This document shows, piece after piece, positions 1-17,028 of a stretch of DNA of 20,358 bases (position 1 is the first letter of the stretch; each line of letters opens with the position of its first letter). The stretch comes from DASSNR01 sp036278935 (lineage in GTDB: Bacteria > Gemmatimonadota > Gemmatimonadetes > Gemmatimonadales > Gemmatimonadaceae), in assembly GCA_036278935.1 (NCBI GenBank), contig DASUKA010000085.1:1-20358 (forward strand). The letters run 5' to 3'. The notes under the pieces were generated by a model that made no database searches, had not been told where the DNA came from, and saw only the letters and a program-made list of their open reading frames with translations. Position numbers and translations under genes: made by a program.

Positions 1-23
1 CGCTCGTACTTCGCCTTCGCCAT
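1..23 (-). CDS. tuf: Elongation factor Tu, first codons only (copy downstream of fusA)
   Basis: The ATG at 23-21 on the minus strand begins the reading frame Met-Ala-Lys-Ala-Lys-Tyr-Glu, the typical N-terminus of bacterial EF-Tu, and runs off the left edge of the window. EF-Tu delivers aminoacyl-tRNA to the ribosome as a GTP complex. It follows fusA, which is the standard place for tufA in the str operon. An AGGA sequence lies about 10 nt upstream as a plausible ribosome binding site. Only seven complete codons are visible, so the call rests on the N-terminal motif plus position after fusA. A second tuf copy ends at the other edge of the window. Confidence 0.88.
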
Positions 24-75
24 GAGACCCAGTTCCTGAGTGTGGAAAGTTCCCTGTGCCGCGACGCGGGAGGCG

Positions 76-109
76 GGGCGCGGGACCCGGCCTGCGGGCG
101 CGGGACCCG
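76..109. repeat. 14-bp tandem-like direct repeat in the fusA-tuf spacer
   Basis: The sequence GGGCGCGGGACCCG occurs at 76-89 and again at 96-109, a period of 20 bp, inside the 131-bp GC-rich gap between fusA and tuf. On the transcribed strand each copy contains GGGTCCC and can fold locally, for example GGGCG with CGCCC. No promoter is obvious in this gap, so tuf is probably cotranscribed with fusA. The repeat may be RNA structure or slippage; its role is unknown. Confidence 0.6.
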
Positions 110-154
110 CCCTGCCTCACCCGATTCCCGACTCCCCTGCCTCCCCTCGCCGCT

Positions 155-2251
<2,097 letters not shown>

Positions 2252-2296
2252 AGCTGTCTCGATCCCCAACGCGCGGACGTCCCAGGAAAATCCAGC

Positions 2297-2334
2297 AAAA
2301 AAACGGGTGGACCAGCACCCCGCGATCGCGCGGG
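2297..2334 (-). promoter_or_regulatory. Candidate transcription attenuator in the fusA leader
   Basis: On the transcribed strand, CGGGGTG (2322-2316), a 6-nt loop and CACCCG (2309-2304) form a short stem with one bulge, followed directly by seven Ts (2303-2297), the layout of an intrinsic terminator. The upstream arm also belongs to a second hairpin, CCCGCG / loop CGAT / CGCGGG (2334-2319), and the two cannot form together. That is the pattern of a terminator with a competing anti-terminator, 45 nt before the fusA start. No trigger (leader peptide, ligand, ribosomal protein) can be identified. The stem is short, so this is a candidate only. Confidence 0.45.
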
Positions 2335-2476
2335 ATCGGTATCCATCCGCTGCCGCCGGGTGCACCCGCCGCTGCTGCGCGAGTGGGGACCCATGGGCGC
2401 GCCCAGGGCTGCGCCCTCGGCGTCTGCTTGTCTGCTGCCGGGTATCCTCGATGACCTGTCCCGGTGCAGCCTGTGA

Positions 2477-2504
2477 AATGTACCGTGGTACGAGCGGAAG
2501 TCAA
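2477..2504 (-). promoter_or_regulatory. Sigma70-type promoter for fusA-tuf
   Basis: Minus-strand TTGACT (2504-2499), a 16-nt spacer and TACATT (2482-2477) match five of six and four of six consensus positions for the -35 and -10 hexamers. Transcription would begin near 2470, giving a leader of about 220 nt before the fusA ATG. It gives fusA an expression source independent of rpsL-rpsG and of the cassette. Confidence 0.75.
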
Positions 2505-2522
2505 CAGCACGCGCACCACACA

Positions 2523-2538
2523 GCGCGTGCGCACGCGC
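2523..2538 (-). terminator. Perfect 16-bp palindrome after the nucleotidyltransferase gene
   Basis: GCGCGTGCGCACGCGC is a perfect palindrome starting 14 nt after the stop of the nucleotidyltransferase gene and ending 18 nt before the fusA -35 box. It can fold as a 6-bp stem with a GCGC loop. There is no T tract, so it could be a U-less transcript end for the cassette or a protein-binding operator just upstream of the fusA promoter. Confidence 0.35.
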
Positions 2539-2552
2539 GATCCGGTGCGATG

Positions 2553-3755
2553 CTAGCTGGACAGCGGCGCCGGACGCACGATGGCGCGGATGTAGCGCGC
2601 CCATCCACGCGCGTTCGCCACGTGCTGCACGACCTTGCGCACTCCCGTCGCCGCGCGAGCCGGGTTGGGGAAGATCGGGCTCCGATCCCACGGCCGCACC
2701 GCGCCGTGCCCGCTCCACTCAGGGCAGATGCCCGCCGTCCACATGCGCCGCGCCACCCGCACGGACGGACACAGCCCCTCCGTGGGCAGGAGATGGTAGA
2801 GAAAGTGCTGTTCCACGCGGCGCAGCACGTATTCAGGCTGGGGCGGCCGGAGCGCCTGCAACACGTCCTCTGGCACCGCCACGCCCAACAGGTCGCGCGC
2901 CAGCCTGAAGCTCCAGTAGCAGCAGCTCCCGCCCCGTGTCGCGCGCGCCATCTCCACCAGCTCCCGCCACACGATCTGATCGGTCGCGATGAGCGCCTGC
3001 ATGTCGCGGAAGGTGCGCCACGCGCCCGCCGTCATGCCGTGCGACCAGGCGAAGTGCAGACAGAGATGCAGAAGCTGGTGGACCGGCGCCGGTACCAGCG
3101 CCATGCCACGGCCGACGTGCACGGGATGCGCGCGCTCGCGAATGTCATCGCCCGACAGCAAAAATGGATGGCCCTCGAAGAAGAGCGCCGTATGCAGCTC
3201 CAGGCACGCCCCCGCCCCACTCCCTTTCGCGCGGTACATGGGCGGGAGGTGGTGATGCCCGTCGTAGAACGTTTGCAGCGCCTCATCGGCATCCCAGGCC
3301 CAGCCACGAGCCACGAGCAGCCGCTGCGCGTCAAGGGCCCGGGCCGGCTCCAGCAGCAGGTCGATGTCCGCCATGGGACGTTGCGAGAACGCTGCGTACA
3401 CGGAGACGGCGAGCGCCGCACCCTTGAGCAGAACCACGGATATCCCCGCGCCATCGAGCGTGCTCAGCACCTCGCCAAGCCGCTGCTCCAGCTGGAGAAG
3501 GGTGAACTCCGACACGAGAGCCATCCGCTGCAGTTGCACCGCCGTCTCGTCCGGGATCAGTGCATGGCCCAGCCGATTCACCCGCGCCCAGAGGATGGCC
3601 AGCGCCCGCTCGCGCTGCGCCAGCACGAGCACCTTCCCCCAATCGAGCCCGCCAGCGAGGAGGACGCGCATCTCCGGATCGTGTGCCGAACCGCCGGCGC
3701 TGAGCAGCACAAGCCGCGCTTCCGGCGAAAGCGATGCGAGCGCGGGGGGCACCAT
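2553..3755 (-). CDS. NTP_transf_5-type nucleotidyltransferase, cassette gene 5
   Basis: A 400-aa protein with the signatures of the uncharacterised nucleotidyltransferase family NTP_transf_5: LLKGAALA at residues 109-116, RPMADIDLL at 126-134 with the metal-binding Asp pair D130 and D132, HHHLPP at 167-172, and LELH at 185-188 with E186 as the likely third acidic ligand. The family fold transfers a nucleotide to an unknown acceptor; members recur in lasso-peptide gene clusters as presumed tailoring enzymes. The ATG at 3755 is chosen, 7 nt after the permease stop; a GTG at 3788 would overlap the permease by 26 bp, and neither has a good ribosome binding site. It is the last gene of the cassette. 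The C-terminal 100 residues are Arg- and Trp-rich with no domain I recognise. Substrate unknown. Confidence 0.82.
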   Translation of the reverse strand: MVPPALASLSPEARLVLLSAGGSAHDPEMRVLLAGGLDWGKVLVLAQRERALAILWARVNRLGHALIPDETAVQLQRMALVSEFTLLQLEQRLGEVLSTLDGAGISVVLLKGAALAVSVYAAFSQRPMADIDLLLEPARALDAQRLLVARGWAWDADEALQTFYDGHHHLPPMYRAKGSGAGACLELHTALFFEGHPFLLSGDDIRERAHPVHVGRGMALVPAPVHQLLHLCLHFAWSHGMTAGAWRTFRDMQALIATDQIVWRELVEMARATRGGSCCYWSFRLARDLLGVAVPEDVLQALRPPQPEYVLRRVEQHFLYHLLPTEGLCPSVRVARRMWTAGICPEWSGHGAVRPWDRSPIFPNPARAATGVRKVVQHVANARGWARYIRAIVRPAPLSS

Positions 3756-3762
3756 GGCGGCG

Positions 3763-4563
3763 TCAGTACTGGGCAAGCGTGCCGGCACGCCGGGCGTAGC
3801 GGAGCGCGAACGCCAGCGCCACGACGGCGAGGCTCATCAGGACGATCACGAAGGCAGTGAGAATGAGGAGGTCCGGTGCGACGGCGCGAAGCGATGCGCC
3901 CTCCAGGAGCGTCCGGCGGAGCGCGCGCAGCCCGTAGGTAAGCGGCACCGCGTCGGACAGGCTGCGGATCCACGATGGAATCACATGCGTGGGATAATAT
4001 ACGCCACCCAGCAACGCCGAAGCGGACAGCACTCCGGTGAGTATGGGGCCCGTTGTCCTGAACGCAAGTACCAGCGCGGCTCCCAGAATGCCGAACGGCA
4101 CGTACGAGAGGATAAGCAGCACCAGCACCAGCACCGACGCCGGCACGCCCACCAGCGCCACGTGTGCACCGAAGAGCACGCCAGCGGCCAGCAGCAGCAC
4201 CCCGCGCAACCCCGTCCAGAGGAAGCCGTATCCCATGAGCCCGCTCAACAGCGATGGCAGCGAGGCCCGGGTTGCCAGGAGCGCTTCCAGCGTCCCCGTG
4301 CTGATGCCCGTCCGCACGGCGCCCGCCAGGCCGTTCACCGCCACCGTCACGAAGGAAAACGCGACCATACCCACCAGGAGAAAGCCGAAGTACTGCCCCC
4401 CCTGCGTCTTGATGGCGTTGGCCATGACCGGTTGCAGCGCGTGCGTGATGAAATAGAGTGGGACAACGGAGACCAGCAGCGCCGCCAGCGACATGACCAT
4501 GTTCAGCCGGTAGCTGGTGGCGCTGAACCAGCTCGCGCGTACGAGCGCGAAGGCTTCACGCAT
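3763..4563 (-). CDS. ABC-2 type transporter permease, cassette gene 4
   Basis: A 266-aa integral membrane protein with about six hydrophobic segments (near residues 22-40, 58-80, 104-132, 137-167, 172-190 and 230-255). Motifs typical of ABC-2 exporter permeases are present: GTLEALLATRA at 90-100 in the cytoplasmic loop and GGVYYP (186-191) followed by PSWIRSLSDAVPLTYGLRA before the last segment. The ATG at 4563 overlaps the stop of the ATPase gene by 8 bp, indicating translational coupling, so the two proteins presumably form one exporter. ABC-2 systems export drugs, polysaccharides or peptides; the PqqD and transglutaminase neighbours suggest a peptide cargo, but this is inferred. This differs from the fused ATPase-permease exporter usually found in lasso-peptide clusters. 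Confidence 0.9.
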   Translation of the reverse strand: MREAFALVRASWFSATSYRLNMVMSLAALLVSVVPLYFITHALQPVMANAIKTQGGQYFGFLLVGMVAFSFVTVAVNGLAGAVRTGISTGTLEALLATRASLPSLLSGLMGYGFLWTGLRGVLLLAAGVLFGAHVALVGVPASVLVLVLLILSYVPFGILGAALVLAFRTTGPILTGVLSASALLGGVYYPTHVIPSWIRSLSDAVPLTYGLRALRRTLLEGASLRAVAPDLLILTAFVIVLMSLAVVALAFALRYARRAGTLAQY

Positions 4564-5659
4564 GCGCGTCGTCCTCCATCGGCGCTGCGTCGTGGCTCCG
4601 CGCCACGATCCGCTCGATGAGGTCGGCGAGTGAGAGCGTGATACGCTCGAAGCGCGCCACCGCCACGCCCTGGCAGGCGAGAAACGCCACGACGTGCGCG
4701 GCCCGGTCGAGGCCGCCCGAGATCTCCATCTCGACGCGCACCCATCCATCCTCCTCCACGCCCGCCGTGACCGGCGCACCGATCGCCCCCTGCTCGGTGA
4801 GCGCACGCCAGCTCGGGTGCTCCGGATCTCGCGTCCACACGCGATAGCGCTCATCCCCCAGCTCCGCGGCCAACGCATCGGTGGACCCGGAGGCGAGTAA
4901 TCGGCCGTGGTCGAGCACGGCCACCCGATCGCAGAGCTCCAGCGCCTCTTCCGCATTATGCGTGGCGAGGAGCACGGTGCATCCCTGCCGCTCCGAAATC
5001 TCCGCCCGCAGGAATCGGCGTAGCGCCCGGGCGGAGAGCGGATCGAGGCTTCGAGTCGGCTCGTCCAGCAGGAGCACCTGCGGCCGCGCCAGCAGCGCGC
5101 GGGCGATCAGCAACCGTTGCTTCATCCCCGACGAGAATGCCCCGACCATCTTCTCACCGACGTCCAACAGCTCCACCACCGCCAGCAGCTCGTCCACACG
5201 CTCACTCGCCAGCGGCTCCCGCAACCCCTGCAGCGCGGCGAAGAGTGCAAGATTCGCCCGGGCGGTGAGGCGCCAGTACAGGCTTCGTTCGTCCGCGATC
5301 ACGGGCGCCAGGGCGCGCCGCACGGCAGCCGGCTGGTGCACCACGTCGTGGCCCGCAACAGACACATTCCCTTCGTCCGGCAGGATGAGCGTAGCCAGCG
5401 TCTTGAACAGCGTCGTCTTGCCCGCGCCGTTCGGGCCGAGGAGCCCAAAAAACTCGCCACGCGCGATATCGATGGTCACGTTGCGCAGGACGGCAACCTG
5501 ACGGCCCTGCCGCGGATGCAGGAGGAGCTCCCGCCAGGGGCGCCGCTCCGGAAAGCGCTTGGTGAGTCCGGCGATCCGCACCGCCGGAGCCTGCGTGTCC
5601 AAGGTCGGGCGCGCCGAGACGGTCGACGAGGGGATGGCCGGCGTGGCGGCATGACTCAT
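4556..5659 (-). CDS. ABC transporter ATP-binding protein, cassette gene 3
   Basis: A 367-aa ATPase of the ABC-2 exporter type. Walker A GPNGAGKT is at residues 75-82, the signature is the variant FSSGMKQR at 175-182 instead of LSGGQ, Walker B LLLDEP is at 196-201, and the switch His is H234 in ATHNAEE. After about residue 255 comes an accessory C-terminal domain like those in drug and lipid ABC-2 ATPases. It powers the permease encoded next. The ATG at 5659 lies 12 nt after GGAGG, a slightly long spacing; a nearer ATG at 5667 gives only a three-codon frame. The first 26 residues are Ala/Pro/Thr-rich and outside the domain. It sits 88 bp after the transglutaminase gene, the widest gap within the cassette. 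Confidence 0.94.
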   Translation of the reverse strand: MSHAATPAIPSSTVSARPTLDTQAPAVRIAGLTKRFPERRPWRELLLHPRQGRQVAVLRNVTIDIARGEFFGLLGPNGAGKTTLFKTLATLILPDEGNVSVAGHDVVHQPAAVRRALAPVIADERSLYWRLTARANLALFAALQGLREPLASERVDELLAVVELLDVGEKMVGAFSSGMKQRLLIARALLARPQVLLLDEPTRSLDPLSARALRRFLRAEISERQGCTVLLATHNAEEALELCDRVAVLDHGRLLASGSTDALAAELGDERYRVWTRDPEHPSWRALTEQGAIGAPVTAGVEEDGWVRVEMEISGGLDRAAHVVAFLACQGVAVARFERITLSLADLIERIVARSHDAAPMEDDAHA

Positions 5660-5747
5660 CGCACCATGCTCCCTCCGCTCCCTCCGTGTGGCGGCCCGGG
5701 ATGCAACACATTGCCGCGCGCGGATGCGCGGACGCCGAGGCCCGCGC

Positions 5748-6197
5748 TCATTTCGCGTCCATCAGGTGTACATCGGCCAGCTGCGTAAAGCGCCTGGTGT
5801 GGCTTTCCACGTCACCCAGCACTACTGCGCCGTGCTCCACCCAGGCGTGGGCGAGGAAGCGCCCCCCGGCCTGGCGCACGCCGATCCGGATGCGACTGCC
5901 GCGAATCTGCCGTGCTTCGAGCAGGCGATGCAGAGCGACGGCACGCACCAAGCACAGCGGACGAAAAAGCCCATGCTCGGCCGCTCGCCCTACCGCCAGC
6001 GCCAGCCGGTACGCCCGCGGATCGAGCGGCTCAGCCGGCAGCGAATCTCCGGCAGCATCGGCACGCGAGACGAGCCGCCCGGTGGGCCGCGTCCAGACGA
6101 GCAGCTGCGCCCAGATAAGCGCGCGCTGCGCCACCAGCAGCTCGCCCCACTCAGCGAGGCTCAGTCTGACCAGCTTCCGCAGCAATGTTCCTGACAC
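5748..6197 (-). CDS. Transglutaminase-fold protease, lasso-peptide B2 type, cassette gene 2
   Basis: A 149-aa protein of the transglutaminase-core type found as the B2 leader peptidase of lasso-peptide pathways. The catalytic layout is visible: C82 in PLCLVRAVAL (80-89), H117 in AHAWVE (116-121), and D129 in VLGD as the likely Asp. The N-terminal 60 residues form the hydrophobic helical extension usual in the family. In lasso pathways B2 cuts the leader from a precursor delivered by the PqqD-like B1 protein. The GTG at 6197 is chosen because GAGAGG precedes it by 6 nt and the family pattern starts just after it; it overlaps the preceding gene by 47 bp. The frame is open further upstream but is Arg-rich and unlike the family. 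No cyclase or precursor gene is nearby, so the substrate is unknown. Confidence 0.85.
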   Translation of the reverse strand: MSGTLLRKLVRLSLAEWGELLVAQRALIWAQLLVWTRPTGRLVSRADAAGDSLPAEPLDPRAYRLALAVGRAAEHGLFRPLCLVRAVALHRLLEARQIRGSRIRIGVRQAGGRFLAHAWVEHGAVVLGDVESHTRRFTQLADVHLMDAK

Positions 6198-6486
6198 CCT
6201 GCCCCTCTCCCGGCATCGCCGTGTTCTGCACCACCAACCCATGCTCGGCAAGCTCCGCGAGAAGCTCCACGGTATCCGTCCGGATGGTCTCCAGATCCGC
6301 CTCCGGATAGGCCGCATGGACGGCGGTGCATAGCTCCTCGAGCGTGTGTGTCACCGGCGGCAGATGCTCCCAGATGCGTGCGCCGACCTCATTGAGGCCG
6401 AAGTAGACCTCGTCGGCCGTGGATAGGAGCACCGCCCCTTCGGATAACGCGCGATAGATGACCTTTGGATTTGCGACAGGCAGCAT
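6151..6486 (-). CDS. PqqD-family peptide chaperone (RiPP recognition element, B1 type), cassette gene 1
   Basis: A 111-aa protein with a PqqD-type winged-helix domain over about residues 5-90. Family features include the hydrophobic start VIYRALSEGAVLLS, the tract DEVYFGLNEVGARIWEHL (25-42, split by the beta turn), and the helical half ending ELLAELAEHGLVV (74-86). PqqD-like proteins bind the leader of a ribosomal peptide and present it to modifying enzymes. The ATG at 6486 has an excellent GAGAGG Shine-Dalgarno 4 nt upstream, so it is preferred over the ATG at 6546, which has none. The downstream gene overlaps by 47 bp, as expected for a B1-B2 pair. Codon choice is looser than in the ribosomal genes around it (TTA, CTA and GCA are used), a hint of lower expression or different history. 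Confidence 0.86.
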   Translation of the reverse strand: MLPVANPKVIYRALSEGAVLLSTADEVYFGLNEVGARIWEHLPPVTHTLEELCTAVHAAYPEADLETIRTDTVELLAELAEHGLVVQNTAMPGEGQGVRNIAAEAGQTEPR

Positions 6487-6685
6487 CAATCCTCTCAATG
6501 ACAATCCGCGCACCTGACCTTCCCAAGCACTGCGCGGCAGGCGCATCGTTTATGCCAGCAACACCCGCCCGCTCGCGCGCTTCCGGCCCGCGTTCCGTCC
6601 CCCGGACGCGCCACGCGACCCGGGCGCGCAGCATGATGACGCGACTACACTACACCATATACAGCGAGAGCGCCACAGAACGAGC

Positions 6686-6719
6686 GACCCCGCCTGGCGC
6701 TGGGGCGCCAGGCGGGGTC
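6686..6719 (-). terminator. 15-bp perfect hairpin after rpsG
   Basis: GACCCCGCCTGGCGC (6686-6700) and its exact complement (6705-6719) flank a 4-nt loop, 28 nt after the rpsG stop codon. This is a very stable stem but the following transcribed sequence has no T tract. It most likely ends or protects the rpsL-rpsG transcript and separates it from the PqqD-led cassette, whose start is 199 nt further on. I could not find a convincing promoter in that 199-nt stretch. Confidence 0.75.
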
Positions 6720-6747
6720 CAATGCATTTCGACAGCCGAATGCGGCG

Positions 6748-7214
6748 TTACCAGCGATAGTGCGCGAACGCCTTGTTCGCCTCCGCCATGCGGTGGGTGT
6801 CCTCTTTCTTCTTGACGGCGTTCCCCTCGCCCTTGGACGCGGCGATGATCTCCCCCGCAAGCTTCTCCGCCATTGACTTCTCGTTGCGCTGCCGCGAGTA
6901 GAGCATGAGCCAACGCATGGCGAGCGCCGTGCGGCGCTCCGGCCGAACCTCGACCGGCACCTGATAGGTGGCGCCGCCCACACGGCGGCTCTTCACCTCC
7001 ACCACCGGCTTGAGGTTCTGCAGCCCCTGCTTGAAGACGTTGACGCCCGTCTGCCCGGTGCGCGACTCCACGATGTCCATGGCGGCATAGAAGATCCGCT
7101 CGGCGAGCGACTTCTTTCCCGCGAGCATGATCGTATTGATGAACTTGGAGACGGTCTGGCTGTCGTAGCGCGCGTCGGGGAGGATCGGGCGCTTGATGGC
7201 CTTCTGGCGGCGAC

Positions 7215-7218
<4 letters not shown>
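6748..7218 (-). CDS. rpsG: Small ribosomal subunit protein uS7
   Basis: S7 nucleates assembly of the 30S head by binding the 3' domain of 16S rRNA and contacts the E-site tRNA. The protein is 156 aa, the usual length, with the N-terminal MSRRQKAIKRPILPD, the exposed beta-hairpin VGGATYQVPVEV and the C-terminal helix ending HYRW. It starts with GTG at 7218, overlapping the rpsL stop by 4 nt (GTGA), with GGAGG just upstream inside rpsL. In E. coli an S7-binding site fills a roughly 100-nt rpsL-rpsG gap; there is no room for that here, so any S7 autoregulation must work differently. Confidence 0.98.
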
Positions 7219-7610
<392 letters not shown>

Positions 7611-7663
7611 GACCTCTGGGTCGTACGAAACGAGCCGCCCGGCCGGGGCGGTACAGACTGCGA

Positions 7664-7692
7664 AAAGTAGACGCGAGTGGCTGGACTGTCAA
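7664..7692 (-). promoter_or_regulatory. Strong sigma70-type promoter for rpsL-rpsG
   Basis: Minus-strand TTGACA (7692-7687), exactly 17 nt of spacer and TACTTT (7669-7664): a perfect -35 box and a -10 box matching four of six positions. The predicted start is near 7657, about 46 nt before the rpsL ATG. It lies directly after the rpoC 3' hairpin, so rpsL-rpsG can be transcribed independently of rpoBC. Confidence 0.85.
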
Positions 7693-7723
7693 CTCGCCGA
7701 GCACGGGCTGGAATGGTAACGCA

Positions 7724-7760
7724 GCGAGCCCGGTTGGCCATGCTGGCCAACCGGGCTCGC
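7724..7760 (-). terminator. 16-bp perfect hairpin after rpoC
   Basis: GCGAGCCCGGTTGGCC (7724-7739) and its exact complement (7745-7760) flank a 5-nt loop, 24 nt after the rpoC stop. A further GTAAC/GTTAC pair (7716-7720 and 7762-7766) extends it across a small internal loop. The transcribed sequence after it is not T-rich. Position and stability point to the end of the rpoBC transcript. Confidence 0.8.
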
Positions 7761-7784
7761 GGTTACGGCATCAACGTCTTCTCT

Positions 7785-12125
<4,341 letters not shown>

Positions 12126-12128
12126 GCG

Positions 12129-16715
<4,587 letters not shown>

Positions 16716-16735
16716 AGATCACTCGCGCGCAGACG

Positions 16736-16784
16736 AAAAACCGCCCCACCCCCGCCGCCGCGCGATGTTGCGCGGCGCAGGGTG
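16736..16784 (-). promoter_or_regulatory. GC-rich hairpin with T5 run in the rpoB leader
   Basis: On the transcribed strand a hairpin with core GCCGCGC / loop / GCGCGGC (16776-16757) is flanked by CACCC (16784-16780) and GGGTG (16751-16747), which can extend the stem. GGGCGG and five Ts (16740-16736) follow, ending 20 nt before the rpoB ATG. It resembles a weak intrinsic terminator or attenuator, but the T run is short and 6 nt from the stem. Confidence 0.35.
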
Positions 16785-16905
16785 AAGCACGGACGCGTTC
16801 TCAATTGTGTGCTGCGATACTGGTTGGGAGACCATTCGCGCCGGGATCAAGAGACGGCCGGCAGCCATAGCCGATGTTATACACGGCGGCCGCACGGCAG
16901 TTCCC

Positions 16906-17026
16906 GCGAGACGATCAGAGAAGAGAGAGGCGAGAGGAGACCGGCGTGCTCGGAGAAGCTGTCGCTGCCACAGGTACTTCCTCGCTTCTCTTTCTCCCCT
17001 CTTCTTTCTCCTCTCTGTCGTCTCGC
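16906..17026 (-). promoter_or_regulatory. Long stem-loop directly after rplL (candidate attenuator or RNase III site)
   Basis: GCGAGACGA (transcribed 17026-17018) pairs with TCGTCTCGC (transcribed 16914-16906). Between them a purine-rich arm (about 17017-16980) faces a pyrimidine-rich arm (about 16935-16915), giving an imperfect stem of some 25-30 bp with a roughly 40-nt apical loop. In E. coli the rplL-rpoB gap holds an attenuator and an RNase III cleavage site, and this element occupies the same place. The function is inferred from structure and position. Confidence 0.55.
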
Positions 17027-17028
17027 AG

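Larger units (their letters stand above)
2252..2552. other. 301-bp intergenic region: fusA promoter and long structured leader
   Basis: This gap separates the nucleotidyltransferase gene from fusA. Reading the minus strand, it holds a 16-bp palindrome (2523-2538), a sigma70-like promoter (2477-2504), then a roughly 220-nt fusA leader with three further palindromic elements: TGGGCGCGCCCA at 2394-2405, GGGTGCACCC at 2358-2367, and overlapping hairpins at 2304-2334 followed by seven Ts. I see no small gene with a ribosome binding site here, and no RiPP precursor-like reading frame. Confidence 0.7.
16716..17028. other. 313-bp rplL-rpoB intergenic region
   Basis: No gene is supported here. Reading the minus strand, a large stem-loop (17026-16906) begins 2 nt after the rplL stop, followed by about 120 nt in which I see no strong promoter (TATAAC near 16880 has no matching -35 box), and then a GC-rich hairpin with a T5 run shortly before rpoB (16784-16736). 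The layout suits an attenuation or RNA-processing region that lowers rpoBC expression relative to the ribosomal stalk genes. Confidence 0.6.

Noticed and set aside
5202..5711. Minus-strand frame with a Cys-rich start (MCCIPG...CDESC) near the B2-ATPase gap, considered as a RiPP precursor
   Set aside because: No ribosome binding site before its ATG, and nearly all of it overlaps the ATPase gene in another frame; composition is that of a shadow.
6487..6546. Upstream ATG at 6546 as start of the PqqD gene
   Set aside because: It adds 20 residues unlike the family and lacks a ribosome binding site, whereas the ATG at 6486 has a GAGAGG at good spacing.
6389..6634. Minus-strand 81-codon frame before and across the PqqD gene, considered as a precursor peptide
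   Set aside because: No Shine-Dalgarno sequence, Arg-rich throughout, no leader or core-like pattern, and it overlaps the PqqD gene out of frame.
6552..6815. Plus-strand frame ending in a Cys/Pro-rich segment
   Set aside because: It reads through the rpsG 3' hairpin and antisense rpsG codons; the Cys-rich end is the complement of rpsG.
16872..16905. TATAAC as a -10 box for an rpoB promoter
   Set aside because: No acceptable -35 hexamer at 16-18 nt, so it is not listed as a promoter.
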